A stretch of DNA of 64,000 nucleotides, from assembly GCA_001941065.1 (NCBI GenBank), contig MSHJ01000010.1, positions 248,001 to 312,000 on the forward strand, written 5' to 3'. Positions 42,817 through 53,070 of the stretch are shown one piece after another (within the stretch, counting starts at the first letter, position 1; every line of letters begins with the position of its first letter). Origin of the DNA: Alistipes sp. Zagget8. Its GTDB lineage: Bacteria > Bacteroidota > Bacteroidia > Bacteroidales > Rikenellaceae. The notes under the pieces were generated by a model. The model did not search any database. It saw nothing but the letters and a program-made list of their open reading frames with translations, and was not told where the DNA came from. Both the position numbers and the translations under genes were made by a program.

Positions 42817-44634
42817 ATGAACCGAACCATCCTCACCCTCCTGCTCGCCGCCGGGAGCATCCTGAACGCTCCGGCGCAGGCGTGGCAGCCCGCAGGCGAC
42901 AAAATCAAAACCGCCTGGGCCGACGAGATCGATCCCGCCTGCCCGCTGCCCGAATACCCGCGCCCCACGCTGGTGCGCCCCGCCTGGCAGAACCTCAACG
43001 GGCTCTGGGATTACGCCATACGCCCGGCCGACGCCCCGCAGCCGGAGCTCTTCGACGGGAAGATACTCGTTCCCTATCCCGTGGAGTCGTCGCTCTCGGG
43101 CGTACAGCGCCGGCTGTCCGAAAACGAGGTGCTGTGGTACGAACGCCGCTTCACCGTCCCGGCCGGATGGCGGCAGGGAGCCCTGCTGCTGCATTTCGGC
43201 GCCGTGGACTGGGAGGCCGATGTTTATCTGAACGGCATCCGCGTCGGCGGGCACAAAGGCGGCTACACGGCGTTTTCCATCGACATCGCACCTTATCTCA
43301 CACGCGGGGAGCAGACGCTCGCCGTGCGGGTCGCAGACCCCACGGACCGCGGAACGCAGCCCCGCGGCAAACAGGTGACCGAGGCCCGGACGATCTGGTA
43401 CACCCCCGTCACCGGAATCTGGCAGACGGTGTGGCTGGAACCCGTGCCCGAAAGCCGCATCGCCTCGCTGCGCACGACTCCCGACATCGACACGAAGAGC
43501 CTGACCGTCGAGGCCGCGATCGTCGGCGCCCGGCGCGGCGACATCGTCGGGATCACGCTCCGCGACAACGGGCGCACAGTCGCCGAAGCCCGCGCCGCCG
43601 CCGGCGAACCGCTGCGGCTGACACTCTCCGACATGAAGCTCTGGACACCCGATACCCCCGTGCTCTATGACCTCGAAGCGACACTCCTCCGCGGCGGCAG
43701 CTCCGTCGACCGGGTCGGCAGCTACGCCGCAATGCGCAAAAACTCCGTGGTGCGCGGCAAGGAGGGATTCCTGCGCCTGGCGCTCAACGACCGGGAGTGC
43801 TTCCAGTTCGGACCGCTCGACCAGGGCTGGTGGCCCGACGGACTCTACACGGCTCCGACCGACGAGGCGCTCGTGTACGACATCGTAAAGACCAAAGATT
43901 TAGGATTCAACATGATCCGCAAGCACGTGAAGGTCGAACCCGAACGCTGGTACTGGCACTGCGACCGGCTGGGCATCCTCGTCTGGCAGGACATGCCCAA
44001 CGGAGGCCCCTCGCCCGAGTGGCAGAACAACCGTTATTTCGACGGCACGGAGGCGAAGCGCACGGCCGAATCGGAGGCGCAGTTCCGCAAGGAGTGGAAA
44101 GAGATCGTCGACCAGTTGTACAACCACCCTTCGGTGGTGATGTGGGTGCCGTTCAACGAAGCCTGGGGACAGTTCAAGACCGCAGAGATCGCCCGGTGGA
44201 CTAAGGATTACGACCCCACGCGCATCGTCAACGCCGCCAGCGGCGGTAATTTCCACCCCGACGCCGGCGAGGTGCTGGACATCCACAGCTATCCCCATCC
44301 GCGTTTTTTCCTCCTCGATATCGGACGGGTGAATGTCATCGGCGAATACGGCGGCATCGGACTCCCGCTCGAAGGGCACCTCTGGCAGCCCGACCGGAAC
44401 TGGGGATACGTTCGTTTCAAAAACGCCGGCGAGGTGACCGACGAATACGTCCGCTATGCCGAAATGCTCGAACGGCTGATCCCGGCGGGGTGTTCGGGGG
44501 CCGTCTACACCCAGACCACCGACGTCGAAATCGAGGTGAACGGACTGATGACCTACGACCGCAAACAGGTGAAGGCCGATGAACGACGCCTGCACGAGGT
44601 GAACCGGCGGCTCTGCCGCAGCCTCGGGCAATGA
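42817..44634 (+). CDS. Glycoside hydrolase family 2 protein
   Basis: This 605-residue exported GH2 enzyme has a signal peptide to about residue 22 and a jelly-roll sugar-binding domain (ENEVLWYERRFTVP ... VDWEADVYLNGIRVGGHKGGYTAF). An immunoglobulin-like middle domain (LWTPDTPVLYDLEATL) and a TIM barrel follow. The acid/base Glu448 lies in PFNEAWGQ and the nucleophile Glu510 in IGEYGG, so the catalytic pair is intact. GH2 members include beta-galactosidases, beta-mannosidases and beta-glucuronidases. The adjacent aldose epimerase favours a galactose- or glucose-containing substrate, but this is only suggestive. The protein lacks the extra C-terminal domains of LacZ. Confidence 0.9.
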   Translation: MNRTILTLLLAAGSILNAPAQAWQPAGDKIKTAWADEIDPACPLPEYPRPTLVRPAWQNLNGLWDYAIRPADAPQPELFDGKILVPYPVESSLSGVQRRLSENEVLWYERRFTVPAGWRQGALLLHFGAVDWEADVYLNGIRVGGHKGGYTAFSIDIAPYLTRGEQTLAVRVADPTDRGTQPRGKQVTEARTIWYTPVTGIWQTVWLEPVPESRIASLRTTPDIDTKSLTVEAAIVGARRGDIVGITLRDNGRTVAEARAAAGEPLRLTLSDMKLWTPDTPVLYDLEATLLRGGSSVDRVGSYAAMRKNSVVRGKEGFLRLALNDRECFQFGPLDQGWWPDGLYTAPTDEALVYDIVKTKDLGFNMIRKHVKVEPERWYWHCDRLGILVWQDMPNGGPSPEWQNNRYFDGTEAKRTAESEAQFRKEWKEIVDQLYNHPSVVMWVPFNEAWGQFKTAEIARWTKDYDPTRIVNAASGGNFHPDAGEVLDIHSYPHPRFFLLDIGRVNVIGEYGGIGLPLEGHLWQPDRNWGYVRFKNAGEVTDEYVRYAEMLERLIPAGCSGAVYTQTTDVEIEVNGLMTYDRKQVKADERRLHEVNRRLCRSLGQ

Positions 44635-44694
44635 ACCGAAGAACTTTCGCAACAACCGCATAACCGAATTTACTAACCATCAACCAATGGCCTT

Positions 44695-47600
44695 ATGATT
44701 ACATCAAAACAACGATTCGTCCTGGCCGTGCTCCTGCTCGTGGCGCCCTTCGCCTTCGCGCAGCAGTCCGCCAGGATCACGGGAACTGTCTTTGATGATG
44801 CCCGGAAGCCCCTCGTCGGGGCCTCCGTGACTGTCGCCAATACAACCCGCGGCGTGAGCACCTCCTCGGACGGCAAATTCGAGATCGTCGCCTCGCCGAA
44901 CGAAACCCTCGTGATAAGTTACCTCGGATATGCCGCGCAGGAGATTCGCGTAGGCTCGCGCACCCACATCGACGTGACGCTGAAACCTCAGGCGAACCTC
45001 ATCGAAGACCTCGTGGTGGTCGGATACGGCGTCCAGAAACGCGTGAACGTCACCGGCGCCGTGTCGTCGGTCAACTATGCCAAGGAGGCCGAATCGCGGC
45101 CCGTGACCTCGACCGCCCAGCTTTTGCAGGGCATGAACGCCGGCCTGATGGTCTCGCAGACCTCGGGACAACCCGGACAGGAGGGAATGCTGATGCGCAT
45201 CCGCGGCATCGGAACGCTCAACGACTCGGCCCCGCTGGTCATCGTCGACGGCTTCGAAGGCTCGATCGGCAACGTCAATTCCGACGACATCGAGTCGGTG
45301 TCGGTGCTGAAGGACGCCGCCTCGTGCGCCATCTACGGCAACCGCGGCGCCAACGGCGTGGTGCTCATCACCACCAAGACGGGCAGCTCGGGCAAGTTCA
45401 ACATCTCGTACAACGGCATGGTGGCCTTCAACCGTCCGGCGAACCATTTCGAGCTGGTGTCGAACTACGCCGACTACATGGAGCTGATGAACGAGTCGGC
45501 CGAGAACATCGACGGCACGCTGCCCTTCTCGCAGGCGATGATCGACCTCTGGCGCGAAAAGGAGAAAGACCCCAACGGCATCGCCGACTCGGGCTATCCC
45601 AACTACGTCGCCTACCCCAACACCGACTGGATGAAGGCGATGTTCGAAAACAACGTCTACCACAAGCACAACCTTTCGGCCAGCGGCTCGTCGGGCGCCA
45701 CGAAATACCTCATGTCGTTCTCCTATGTCAACAACCCGGGCGTCGTGGCGCGGACCGGCACCGAGCGGTTCCAACTGCGCACCAACATCTCATCGCAGGT
45801 CACCAAATGGCTGGAGATCGGCACCAAGCTGTGGGGATACGAAGGCACGCGCGAGCTGAGCGATTTCTCGGGCGCCTCGGGCTACATGTCCCGCGCCACG
45901 CCGGGCATCTACCCCTATTACGACGGAAAATACGGCTGGATGGAGAACTCCGAGCAAAGCTCCTCGTCGCGCAACAACCTCTATTTCATCAACCGTTTCG
46001 GCGGCGAGGAGAAGAGCCACTACGTCAACGCCGCGATCTTCGCCAACGTCAAGCTCCCCTACCGCATCAAGTACAACGTGTCGTTCAACTACGCGCGGTC
46101 GAGCTCCGAACACAAGTACTACGGCAAGACCTGCAACGCCTTCTCGTTCTCGAAGAACGACTGGGCCTACCGCTACGAGGACCTGACCAAACTGGCCCTG
46201 ACCCAGACCGACAAGGGCACCTACCGGTGGACCTTCCAGAACAATTTCGCGTGGGACTACACCTTCGCCGAGAAACACGACCTCACGGCCCTCGTGGGAT
46301 TCGAGGCTATGTACAGCAACTCGTCGAACCTCACGGCCAAGAAAACCGGCTTCGCGCAGGACAAACTCGTGGAGTTCGACACGGCGACCACCGTGACGAG
46401 CATCGACGGCACGCAGACCGACTTTGCGACGGCTTCGTTCTTCGGCCGCCTGACCTACGCCTACGACAACCGCTACCTCTTCGAAACGAACCTCCGTTAC
46501 GACGGTTCGTCGCGCTTCGCCCGCGAATCGCGCTGGGGAATATTCCCCTCGGTATCGGCCGGCTGGCGCATCTCGCAGGAGGCGTTCATGCAGGATTCGG
46601 GCATCGACAACCTCAAGCTGCGTGCCTCGTGGGGCAGGCTGGGCAACCACGCCATCGGCAATTACGAGTATCAGGCGACCTACGCTTCGGGCTACCTCTA
46701 CTCGTTCGGCGGCAAGCAGTCGCCGGGCATCGTGGCTTCGCTCTCGAACAACCTGCTGGAGTGGGAGACCACCACGTCGACCAACGTCGGCCTGGAGCTG
46801 GGCGTGCTGCACAACCGCTTCACCTTCGAGATGGACTACTATAACAAAGTGACCGACGGCATCCTTTATCAGGCCCCGATCTTCGCCACCATCGGCCAGA
46901 AGAGCGCCCCCAACCAGAACCTCTGCGAGGTGACCAACAACGGCCTGGAACTGACGCTCGGCTGGCGCGACCGGGTCAAGGATTTCTCCTACGGCATCTC
47001 GGCCAATTTCACGCGCAACTGGAACGAGGTGACCAAATACAAAGGCCGCCTCAAGGCGGGCTGGGTGACCGGCGAGGACGGCACGCGCGTCTACGACACC
47101 AACCTCGGCGACGTCACCACGGCCGTGGGCACCACGCGCCGCGTGATGGAGGGCAAGCTCATCAACGAGTTCTACCTGCTCGACACCTACAAGGGCAACG
47201 GCAGCTATTTCTTCGGCGACGGCTCGGTCAACCCGCAGGGCGGCCCGCGCGACGGCATGATCCGCACCGAACAGGATATGGAGTGGGCCCGGGCGATGAT
47301 CGCCGCAGGCAACACGTTCCTCCCCAACCAGACCATCGGCAAAAAGGGCATCTGGTACGGCGACTACCTCTATGCCGACACCAACGGCGACGGCATCTAC
47401 GGCAGCGAGAACGACTACACGTTCCAGGACGTCTCGATGACCCCGAAATACTACTACGGATTCCAGGTCGACCTGGCGTGGAAGGGCATCGACCTCTCGA
47501 TGACGTGGGCCGGGGCCGGAGGCTTCTCGATCTACTGGCGCTACCTCGGGTTCAACGCCTACTCGACGCGCGGCGACACGACCATCGCCCGGGAGATCGC

Positions 47601-47955
47601 CTACGACCACTATTTCTTCGATCCGGAGAACCCCTCCGACCCGCGCACCAACCTCACGTCGAAGCACGGCCGCCTGACGATGAACTACGGCTCGGAGCAG
47701 AACGGCGGAACGAACTACTCGTCGCACTGGCTCTACAAGGGCGACTACCTGAAACTCAAAAACCTGACCGTCGGCTACACGCTGCCGAAAAAGTGGCTGC
47801 GGAAAATCCGCCTGCAGGATGTCCGCATCTACCTCAGCGGCGAGAACCTCTGGACCATCACCGACTATCCGGGCATGGACCCCGAATTTTCGGACACGAT
47901 GAACTACTACGCCAGCCTGAAGCAATATTCGATCGGCCTCAACATCAAATTCTAA
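44695..47955 (+). CDS. SusC/RagA family TonB-linked outer-membrane transporter (glycan locus)
   Basis: This 1086-residue outer-membrane importer has a signal peptide ending near AFAQQ. A carboxypeptidase-regulatory-like repeat (ITGTVFDDARKPLVGASV ... VISYLGYAAQ), a TonB-box-like LVVVGYGVQKRVNVTGAVSSV and the family motif DAASCAIYGNRGANGVVLITTK follow. The barrel ends in SIGLNIKF. It is clearly distinct in sequence from the SusC at 18795. SusD follows 15 bases later, and the GH2 and HTCS genes precede it, which defines a glycan-utilisation locus. Import would need the TonB/ExbB/ExbD system encoded elsewhere. Confidence 0.96.
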   Translation: MITSKQRFVLAVLLLVAPFAFAQQSARITGTVFDDARKPLVGASVTVANTTRGVSTSSDGKFEIVASPNETLVISYLGYAAQEIRVGSRTHIDVTLKPQANLIEDLVVVGYGVQKRVNVTGAVSSVNYAKEAESRPVTSTAQLLQGMNAGLMVSQTSGQPGQEGMLMRIRGIGTLNDSAPLVIVDGFEGSIGNVNSDDIESVSVLKDAASCAIYGNRGANGVVLITTKTGSSGKFNISYNGMVAFNRPANHFELVSNYADYMELMNESAENIDGTLPFSQAMIDLWREKEKDPNGIADSGYPNYVAYPNTDWMKAMFENNVYHKHNLSASGSSGATKYLMSFSYVNNPGVVARTGTERFQLRTNISSQVTKWLEIGTKLWGYEGTRELSDFSGASGYMSRATPGIYPYYDGKYGWMENSEQSSSSRNNLYFINRFGGEEKSHYVNAAIFANVKLPYRIKYNVSFNYARSSSEHKYYGKTCNAFSFSKNDWAYRYEDLTKLALTQTDKGTYRWTFQNNFAWDYTFAEKHDLTALVGFEAMYSNSSNLTAKKTGFAQDKLVEFDTATTVTSIDGTQTDFATASFFGRLTYAYDNRYLFETNLRYDGSSRFARESRWGIFPSVSAGWRISQEAFMQDSGIDNLKLRASWGRLGNHAIGNYEYQATYASGYLYSFGGKQSPGIVASLSNNLLEWETTTSTNVGLELGVLHNRFTFEMDYYNKVTDGILYQAPIFATIGQKSAPNQNLCEVTNNGLELTLGWRDRVKDFSYGISANFTRNWNEVTKYKGRLKAGWVTGEDGTRVYDTNLGDVTTAVGTTRRVMEGKLINEFYLLDTYKGNGSYFFGDGSVNPQGGPRDGMIRTEQDMEWARAMIAAGNTFLPNQTIGKKGIWYGDYLYADTNGDGIYGSENDYTFQDVSMTPKYYYGFQVDLAWKGIDLSMTWAGAGGFSIYWRYLGFNAYSTRGDTTIAREIAYDHYFFDPENPSDPRTNLTSKHGRLTMNYGSEQNGGTNYSSHWLYKGDYLKLKNLTVGYTLPKKWLRKIRLQDVRIYLSGENLWTITDYPGMDPEFSDTMNYYASLKQYSIGLNIKF

Positions 47956-47970
47956 ATCCTCCAGCCCACT

Positions 47971-49737
47971 ATGAAGCATTTACATAAGACATTCATCGGG
48001 TCGGCCCTGACGCTCCTGCTCGCCGGCTGCAACAGCTTCCTGGACCTCTCGTCCTACGACGAGGTCAGCTCCGGCACGGCGTTCTCGACCACCACGCTGG
48101 CCGAATCGGTCGTCGTCGGCGCTTACAGCAACATCCTCTACGACTACATCGACGGCAGCCGCTCGCGCCTCAACTGGGACGCCTTCTCGTCGGTCATGGA
48201 CCCCTCGGACGCCCACATCTACCTCAACTACTCCTACCTCACGGGGACGATCCAGCCCAACGACGCCTCGTTCCTGACCTACTGGAAGCGTTTCTACGAG
48301 GGCGTCAACCGCGCCAACGACGTGATCAACAACATCGGCTCGTGCCCCACGATGAGCGACGCCCTCAAGCGCCAGCGCATCGCCGAGTGCAAGTTCCTGC
48401 GGGCCTTCCACTATTACCGCCTCAACTGCCTCTGGCGGGGTGTTCCGGTCTACCTCGAAAACCTCGCACCCGGAGAGTACACCCGGCCCCGCTCTTCGGA
48501 AGAGCAGGTGTGGGGCATCATCATCGACGACCTCGACGACTGCATCGCCTGCGAGGAGCTGCCCGGCAAGTACAAGTCGAGCGACAGCGACTACGGCCGC
48601 GTGACCAAGGGCGCCGCCTACACGCTGCGCGGCAAGGTCCACCTCTGGCTGAAACAGTGGAAGGAGGCCGAAGCCGATTTCCGCGAGGTGGGCAAACTGG
48701 GCTACGGCCTTTATCAGGGCGACTATGCCGACCTGTTCAAGCTGGCCAACGAGAAATGCGACGAGATGATTTTCAGCGCCCAGATGGAGGATGTCCAGGG
48801 CTTCGGCAACGTCTTCAGCTACACCTACGGCAATATGGTCACCAAGGGCAACGGCAACTCGTCGTTCTTCATGAACGCCCGCTTCGTCGATTCCTACCAG
48901 TGGGCCGACGGCAAGCCCTTCGACTGGGACGACGTGATCGACGGCTACGACGCCATGCAGCCCAAGGCCCGCAGCGTCTATTTCCTGCGCGACAACATGA
49001 CATCGACCGAGAGTTCGACGATGCAGACCTACGGAGCCGACCTCTCGAAATACCTCGAATCGGGCAACGAAGCACGCATCCGGACAGCCTACACCGACCG
49101 CGACCCGCGTCTGGCGGCGACGGTCATCACCCCCTACTCGACCTACAAGGGAGGCGCTTCGGGCGCGGAGCTGACCTACACGCTGCGGTGGCCGTTCCGC
49201 TCCAGCGCGGCGCCGTCGCTCGACCTCGAGACCCGTTCGAACAGCTACATGCTCTACTCGATCCGCAAGTTCGTGACCTCGGGCAACGAGTACGCCAACA
49301 TCCAGTACAACCCCGTCGACGTGCCGATTTTCCGCTATGCCGACGTGCTGCTCTGCCTCGCGGAGGCCGTCAACGAGCAGGGCCGTTACGGCGAGGCCGC
49401 GGGCTATGTGAACGAGGTCCGCAAGCGGGCGGGCGTCGCGGAGCTCAACACGCCGGGCAATCCGTATGTCGCCGTGACCAGCGCCGACGAACTGCGCCCG
49501 CGCATCCGCAACGAGAAAAAGTGGGAGCTGGCCTGCGAAGAGCAGCTCTACTGCGACGAACTGCGCTGGGGGACGTGGCAGGCGGACAAGTTCTCGGCCG
49601 GAAACGGCCTGCTGGAAGCCTGGGGCGCTCCCGTGTACGAATATCAATGGGGCGGTCCGGCCTACCTCAAATGGCCCGTCCCCTCGTCCGAGCGGGAGAA
49701 GAACCCCAGCCTCGTCCAAAATGAAAACTGGCATTAA
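47971..49737 (+). CDS. SusD/RagB family glycan-binding lipoprotein (glycan locus)
   Basis: This 588-residue surface lipoprotein has the lipobox LLLAGC, followed by NSFLDLSSYDEVS, a standard SusD N-terminus. The helical repeat core includes RIAECKFLRAFHYYRLNCLWRGVPVY and GAAYTLRGKVHLWLKQWKEAEADF. The C-terminal end has FRYADVLLCLAEAVNEQGRY and RIRNEKKWELACEEQLYCDELRW, typical of the family. It pairs with the SusC gene just upstream. Ligand specificity cannot be read from the sequence. Confidence 0.96.
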   Translation: MKHLHKTFIGSALTLLLAGCNSFLDLSSYDEVSSGTAFSTTTLAESVVVGAYSNILYDYIDGSRSRLNWDAFSSVMDPSDAHIYLNYSYLTGTIQPNDASFLTYWKRFYEGVNRANDVINNIGSCPTMSDALKRQRIAECKFLRAFHYYRLNCLWRGVPVYLENLAPGEYTRPRSSEEQVWGIIIDDLDDCIACEELPGKYKSSDSDYGRVTKGAAYTLRGKVHLWLKQWKEAEADFREVGKLGYGLYQGDYADLFKLANEKCDEMIFSAQMEDVQGFGNVFSYTYGNMVTKGNGNSSFFMNARFVDSYQWADGKPFDWDDVIDGYDAMQPKARSVYFLRDNMTSTESSTMQTYGADLSKYLESGNEARIRTAYTDRDPRLAATVITPYSTYKGGASGAELTYTLRWPFRSSAAPSLDLETRSNSYMLYSIRKFVTSGNEYANIQYNPVDVPIFRYADVLLCLAEAVNEQGRYGEAAGYVNEVRKRAGVAELNTPGNPYVAVTSADELRPRIRNEKKWELACEEQLYCDELRWGTWQADKFSAGNGLLEAWGAPVYEYQWGGPAYLKWPVPSSEREKNPSLVQNENWH

Positions 49738-49760
49738 AAAACACATAACCTGAATATCCG

Positions 49761-52700
49761 ATGAAACGAAAAATCCTGATGACACTCGGCCTGCTCGCCG
49801 GCATTGCGGTCGGCGCCCGAGCCCAGCAAACCGGAGTCACGGCCCGGGAGGGAACGCTCGAACTCCCCACCTATGTTCTCAACGCCGCCGAAACGGCGCC
49901 CATTTTCGAACGCGACTGGTCCTACCAGCGGGCACGCCGCTCGGTCTATCCCTATCCGTTAGACGACAACATGACGCGCGACCGAAAGACGGTGAGCTAC
50001 AAGGCCCTCTACCTCGAGAACGAATACGTGGAACTGTGCGTGCTGCCGGAGATCGGCGGACGGCTGTTCTATGCCATCGACAAGACCAACGGCTACGACA
50101 TCTTCTACCACCAGCACGTGGTCAAACCGGCGAACGTCGGCATGACCGGAGCCTGGATCTCGGGCGGCGTCGAGTGGAACGTCTTCCACCACCACCGGGC
50201 CACGTCGAACATCCCGTGCGACTACCGCATCGTCGAAAACCGGGACGGCAGCAAGACCATCTGGGTCGGCGAGACCGAACTCCGCCACCGGATGTCGTGG
50301 GCCATCGGCATCACGCTCCATCCGGGCAAGTCCTATATGGAGATCACCGGACGGCTGGTCAACTCGACCGAGAACGACAATTCGATGCTCTACTGGTCGA
50401 ACGTCTCGACGCTCGTGGACGAAAATTACCAGATCATCTTCCCCCAGAGCACCGAGTTCGTGACCTTCCACTGCAAGAACTGGTTCGCGCACTGGCCCGT
50501 CACCCGCGAGCCGTTCAACGGCATCGACGAGTATGCCGACGGCATCGACGCCTCGTGGTGGAAGAACCATTTCATGTCCAACTCGATGTTCGTGCACGAC
50601 CTCAAGGAGGACTTTATCGCCGGGTACGACCACGGCCGCAAGGCCGGCACGATGCTGGCGGGCAACCACCACATCGTCAAGGGCGGCAAGTTCTGGCTTT
50701 GGGGCCCCAACTCGGAGTGGGACACCCGCATCCTGACCGACAACGACGGCCACTACTGCGAGCTGATGGTGGGCGCCTATTCGGACAACCAGCCCGACTA
50801 CAACTGGAGCGCCCCCTACGAGGTGAAGGAGTTCACCCATTACTGGTACGGACTGCGCGACATCGGCGGCGTGAAGACCGGCAACCGGCAGGCGGCCCTG
50901 AACCTCGACCTCGTGGCTCCGGGCAAGGCGCTGGTGGGCGTCAACGCCACGGAGAAACTGCCCGGGATGACCGTCACGCTCACGGCCGGCGGCCGGACGC
51001 TCTTCACCCGGCAGGCGGACCTCGCACCCGACGCGCCGTTCGTGGAGACCGTCTCCATCGACAGGACGATCCGGCCGACCGACCTGCGGATCACGCTTTC
51101 CGACGCCGCAGGCAAGGAACTGCTGGCCTACTCGCCCGTGGAGCGCGACCCGAACAAGCCGCTGCCGGAGATCGTGGACCGTCCGCTGCGCCCCGAGCAG
51201 ATCGAAAACACCGAGGAGTGCTACCTCGTCGGGATGCGCAACCTGCAGTTCCACAACCCGTTCATCGACCCCACGGACTATTTCGAGGAGGTCCTGCGCC
51301 GCGACCCGGGCGACACGCGGGCCAATACGCAGATGGGCGTCTGGTGGCGCCAGCGGGGCGACAACGAAAAGGCCGCCCGCTACCTGCGCACGGCAATCAA
51401 ACGCCAGACCAAGGACTATACCCGTCCGAAGGACTGCGAGGCGCTGTACAACCTGGGGCTGATCCTCAAGCAGGAAGGCCGGGTCGAGGCGGCGATGGAC
51501 ACGCTCTACCGGGCCGTCTGGAGCTACAACTACAATTCGGCGGGGAATTTCCAGCTGGCGCAGCTCTATGTGGCGCAGGGAGACATCCCGATGGCGCTCG
51601 AACGGCTGAATGAGGCCATCACCTACAACGCCAACAATTTCAGCGCCCTGAACCTGAAAGCCACCATCCTGCGCACACTGGGCGACAAGGCGGGCGCCTC
51701 GGCCTGCGTGAAACGGGTGCTGGAGGCCGATCCCGTGAACGCCTATGCCACTTACGAACAGCAGCTGCTGGGCGAAGACGACTATTTCGAAACGCTGATG
51801 CGCGACGAACCCGAATCGTACCTCGAACTGGCCCTCGCCTACCTGCACAACGGATTTCCGGAAACGGCCGTGAAACTGCTCGAACAGATCGACGCCCGGG
51901 CGGCCTACCCCACCGTCAAGATGTGGCTGGGCTATCTGGCCGGCAAGGCCGGCGACAAGGCCGCGGAGAAGGCGTATTTCACAGCGGCGCTGGCCCTGCC
52001 GACCGACCGCTGCAACCCGTTCCGGCTGGAGACGGCCGCCGTGCTGGAGCGGGCCAGGGAGCTCTGCCCCGACAGCTACAAGCCCTGCTACTACCTGGGC
52101 AACCTCTACTACAACAAGCAGCCCGACCGCGCGATGGCCGAGTGGGAGCGGTGCATCGCCCAGGAGCCCTCGTTCGCCATGGCCTGGCGCAACCTCGGAT
52201 GGGCCCACTGGCTGCACACGAAGAATTACGACGAAGCGGTGAAATACTACCGCCGGGCCATCGAGCTGGCTCCCGAAGAGGCGCTCTTCCTCGAGGAGAT
52301 CGACCAGGTCTACGAAGCCAAGGGCGAGGACGTGCAGGTGCGCTACGACCTGCTGAAAAACCACCACGACGTCTGCACGAAGCGTTACTCCCCGCTGGCC
52401 GGGGAGGTCACGGCGGGCATCTTCGTCGGGGATTACGACTACGTACTCAAACTGCTGAAGGAGTGCTATTTCCCGACGCGCGAAGGCGTTGCCAACTTCC
52501 ACGACGTCTATGTCGACGCCCTGCTGCTGGCCGGGGAGGAGAAATTCGCCGCAGGGCAGCAGAAGGAGGCCCTCGCGCTCTTCGAAAGCGCCTTCGACTA
52601 TCCGGAGAACCACCAGGTATTTCTCGTGGACAAGCGCATGCCCCGCGACGCCCAGATTTACTACGTCATCGGCAACGCCTACGAGCGGACGGGCAACCGG

Positions 52701-53060
52701 TCCAAAGCGATGCTGAACTACAAAAAAGCCGCAGCGGTGAACGTCAAGAAGACCGACTACCGCTACTGGCAGGGCCTCGCGCTCGAAAAACTGGGCAAGA
52801 AGGCCGAGGCCAAGGCGCTGTTCGAAGCGCTCACGGCAGCCGGCAAGGCCGGCATCGTCGAAGACTACGTGAACTTCTACGGCGCCGAGGGCACCACGGG
52901 CAAGACCGTGGCGACGATCAACACCAAGGCCTTCTACACGCAGGGACTCGGCCTGCTGGGGCTCGGCAACCGGGACGAAGCCCGGAAATGCTTCGCACAG
53001 TCCGTGGAGCTGAAGCCCGACAACCTCTGGGCGTCGGTGATGCTCCGGGAGTTGAAATAA
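49761..53060 (+). CDS. Secreted DUF5107-tetratricopeptide protein
   Basis: This 1099-residue protein has a signal peptide (to about ARAQ, residue 21). The N-terminal ~370 residues match DUF5107 (LCVLPEIGGRLFYAIDKTNGYDIFYHQ ... HHHRATSNIPCDYRI) and resemble a galactose-mutarotase fold. The remaining ~600 residues are TPR-like helical repeats (EEVLRRDPGDTRANTQMGVWWRQRG; AMAWRNLGWAHW; DEAVKYYRRAIELAPEEALFL). This architecture is seen in Bacteroidetes glycan loci, but its activity is not established. A glycan-binding or glycosidase-like role with a protein scaffold is possible. It lies between SusD and the aldose epimerase (gaps of 23 and 10 bases), so it is operonic. Confidence 0.8.
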   Translation: MKRKILMTLGLLAGIAVGARAQQTGVTAREGTLELPTYVLNAAETAPIFERDWSYQRARRSVYPYPLDDNMTRDRKTVSYKALYLENEYVELCVLPEIGGRLFYAIDKTNGYDIFYHQHVVKPANVGMTGAWISGGVEWNVFHHHRATSNIPCDYRIVENRDGSKTIWVGETELRHRMSWAIGITLHPGKSYMEITGRLVNSTENDNSMLYWSNVSTLVDENYQIIFPQSTEFVTFHCKNWFAHWPVTREPFNGIDEYADGIDASWWKNHFMSNSMFVHDLKEDFIAGYDHGRKAGTMLAGNHHIVKGGKFWLWGPNSEWDTRILTDNDGHYCELMVGAYSDNQPDYNWSAPYEVKEFTHYWYGLRDIGGVKTGNRQAALNLDLVAPGKALVGVNATEKLPGMTVTLTAGGRTLFTRQADLAPDAPFVETVSIDRTIRPTDLRITLSDAAGKELLAYSPVERDPNKPLPEIVDRPLRPEQIENTEECYLVGMRNLQFHNPFIDPTDYFEEVLRRDPGDTRANTQMGVWWRQRGDNEKAARYLRTAIKRQTKDYTRPKDCEALYNLGLILKQEGRVEAAMDTLYRAVWSYNYNSAGNFQLAQLYVAQGDIPMALERLNEAITYNANNFSALNLKATILRTLGDKAGASACVKRVLEADPVNAYATYEQQLLGEDDYFETLMRDEPESYLELALAYLHNGFPETAVKLLEQIDARAAYPTVKMWLGYLAGKAGDKAAEKAYFTAALALPTDRCNPFRLETAAVLERARELCPDSYKPCYYLGNLYYNKQPDRAMAEWERCIAQEPSFAMAWRNLGWAHWLHTKNYDEAVKYYRRAIELAPEEALFLEEIDQVYEAKGEDVQVRYDLLKNHHDVCTKRYSPLAGEVTAGIFVGDYDYVLKLLKECYFPTREGVANFHDVYVDALLLAGEEKFAAGQQKEALALFESAFDYPENHQVFLVDKRMPRDAQIYYVIGNAYERTGNRSKAMLNYKKAAAVNVKKTDYRYWQGLALEKLGKKAEAKALFEALTAAGKAGIVEDYVNFYGAEGTTGKTVATINTKAFYTQGLGLLGLGNRDEARKCFAQSVELKPDNLWASVMLRELK

Positions 53061-53070
53061 CGACACGAAA

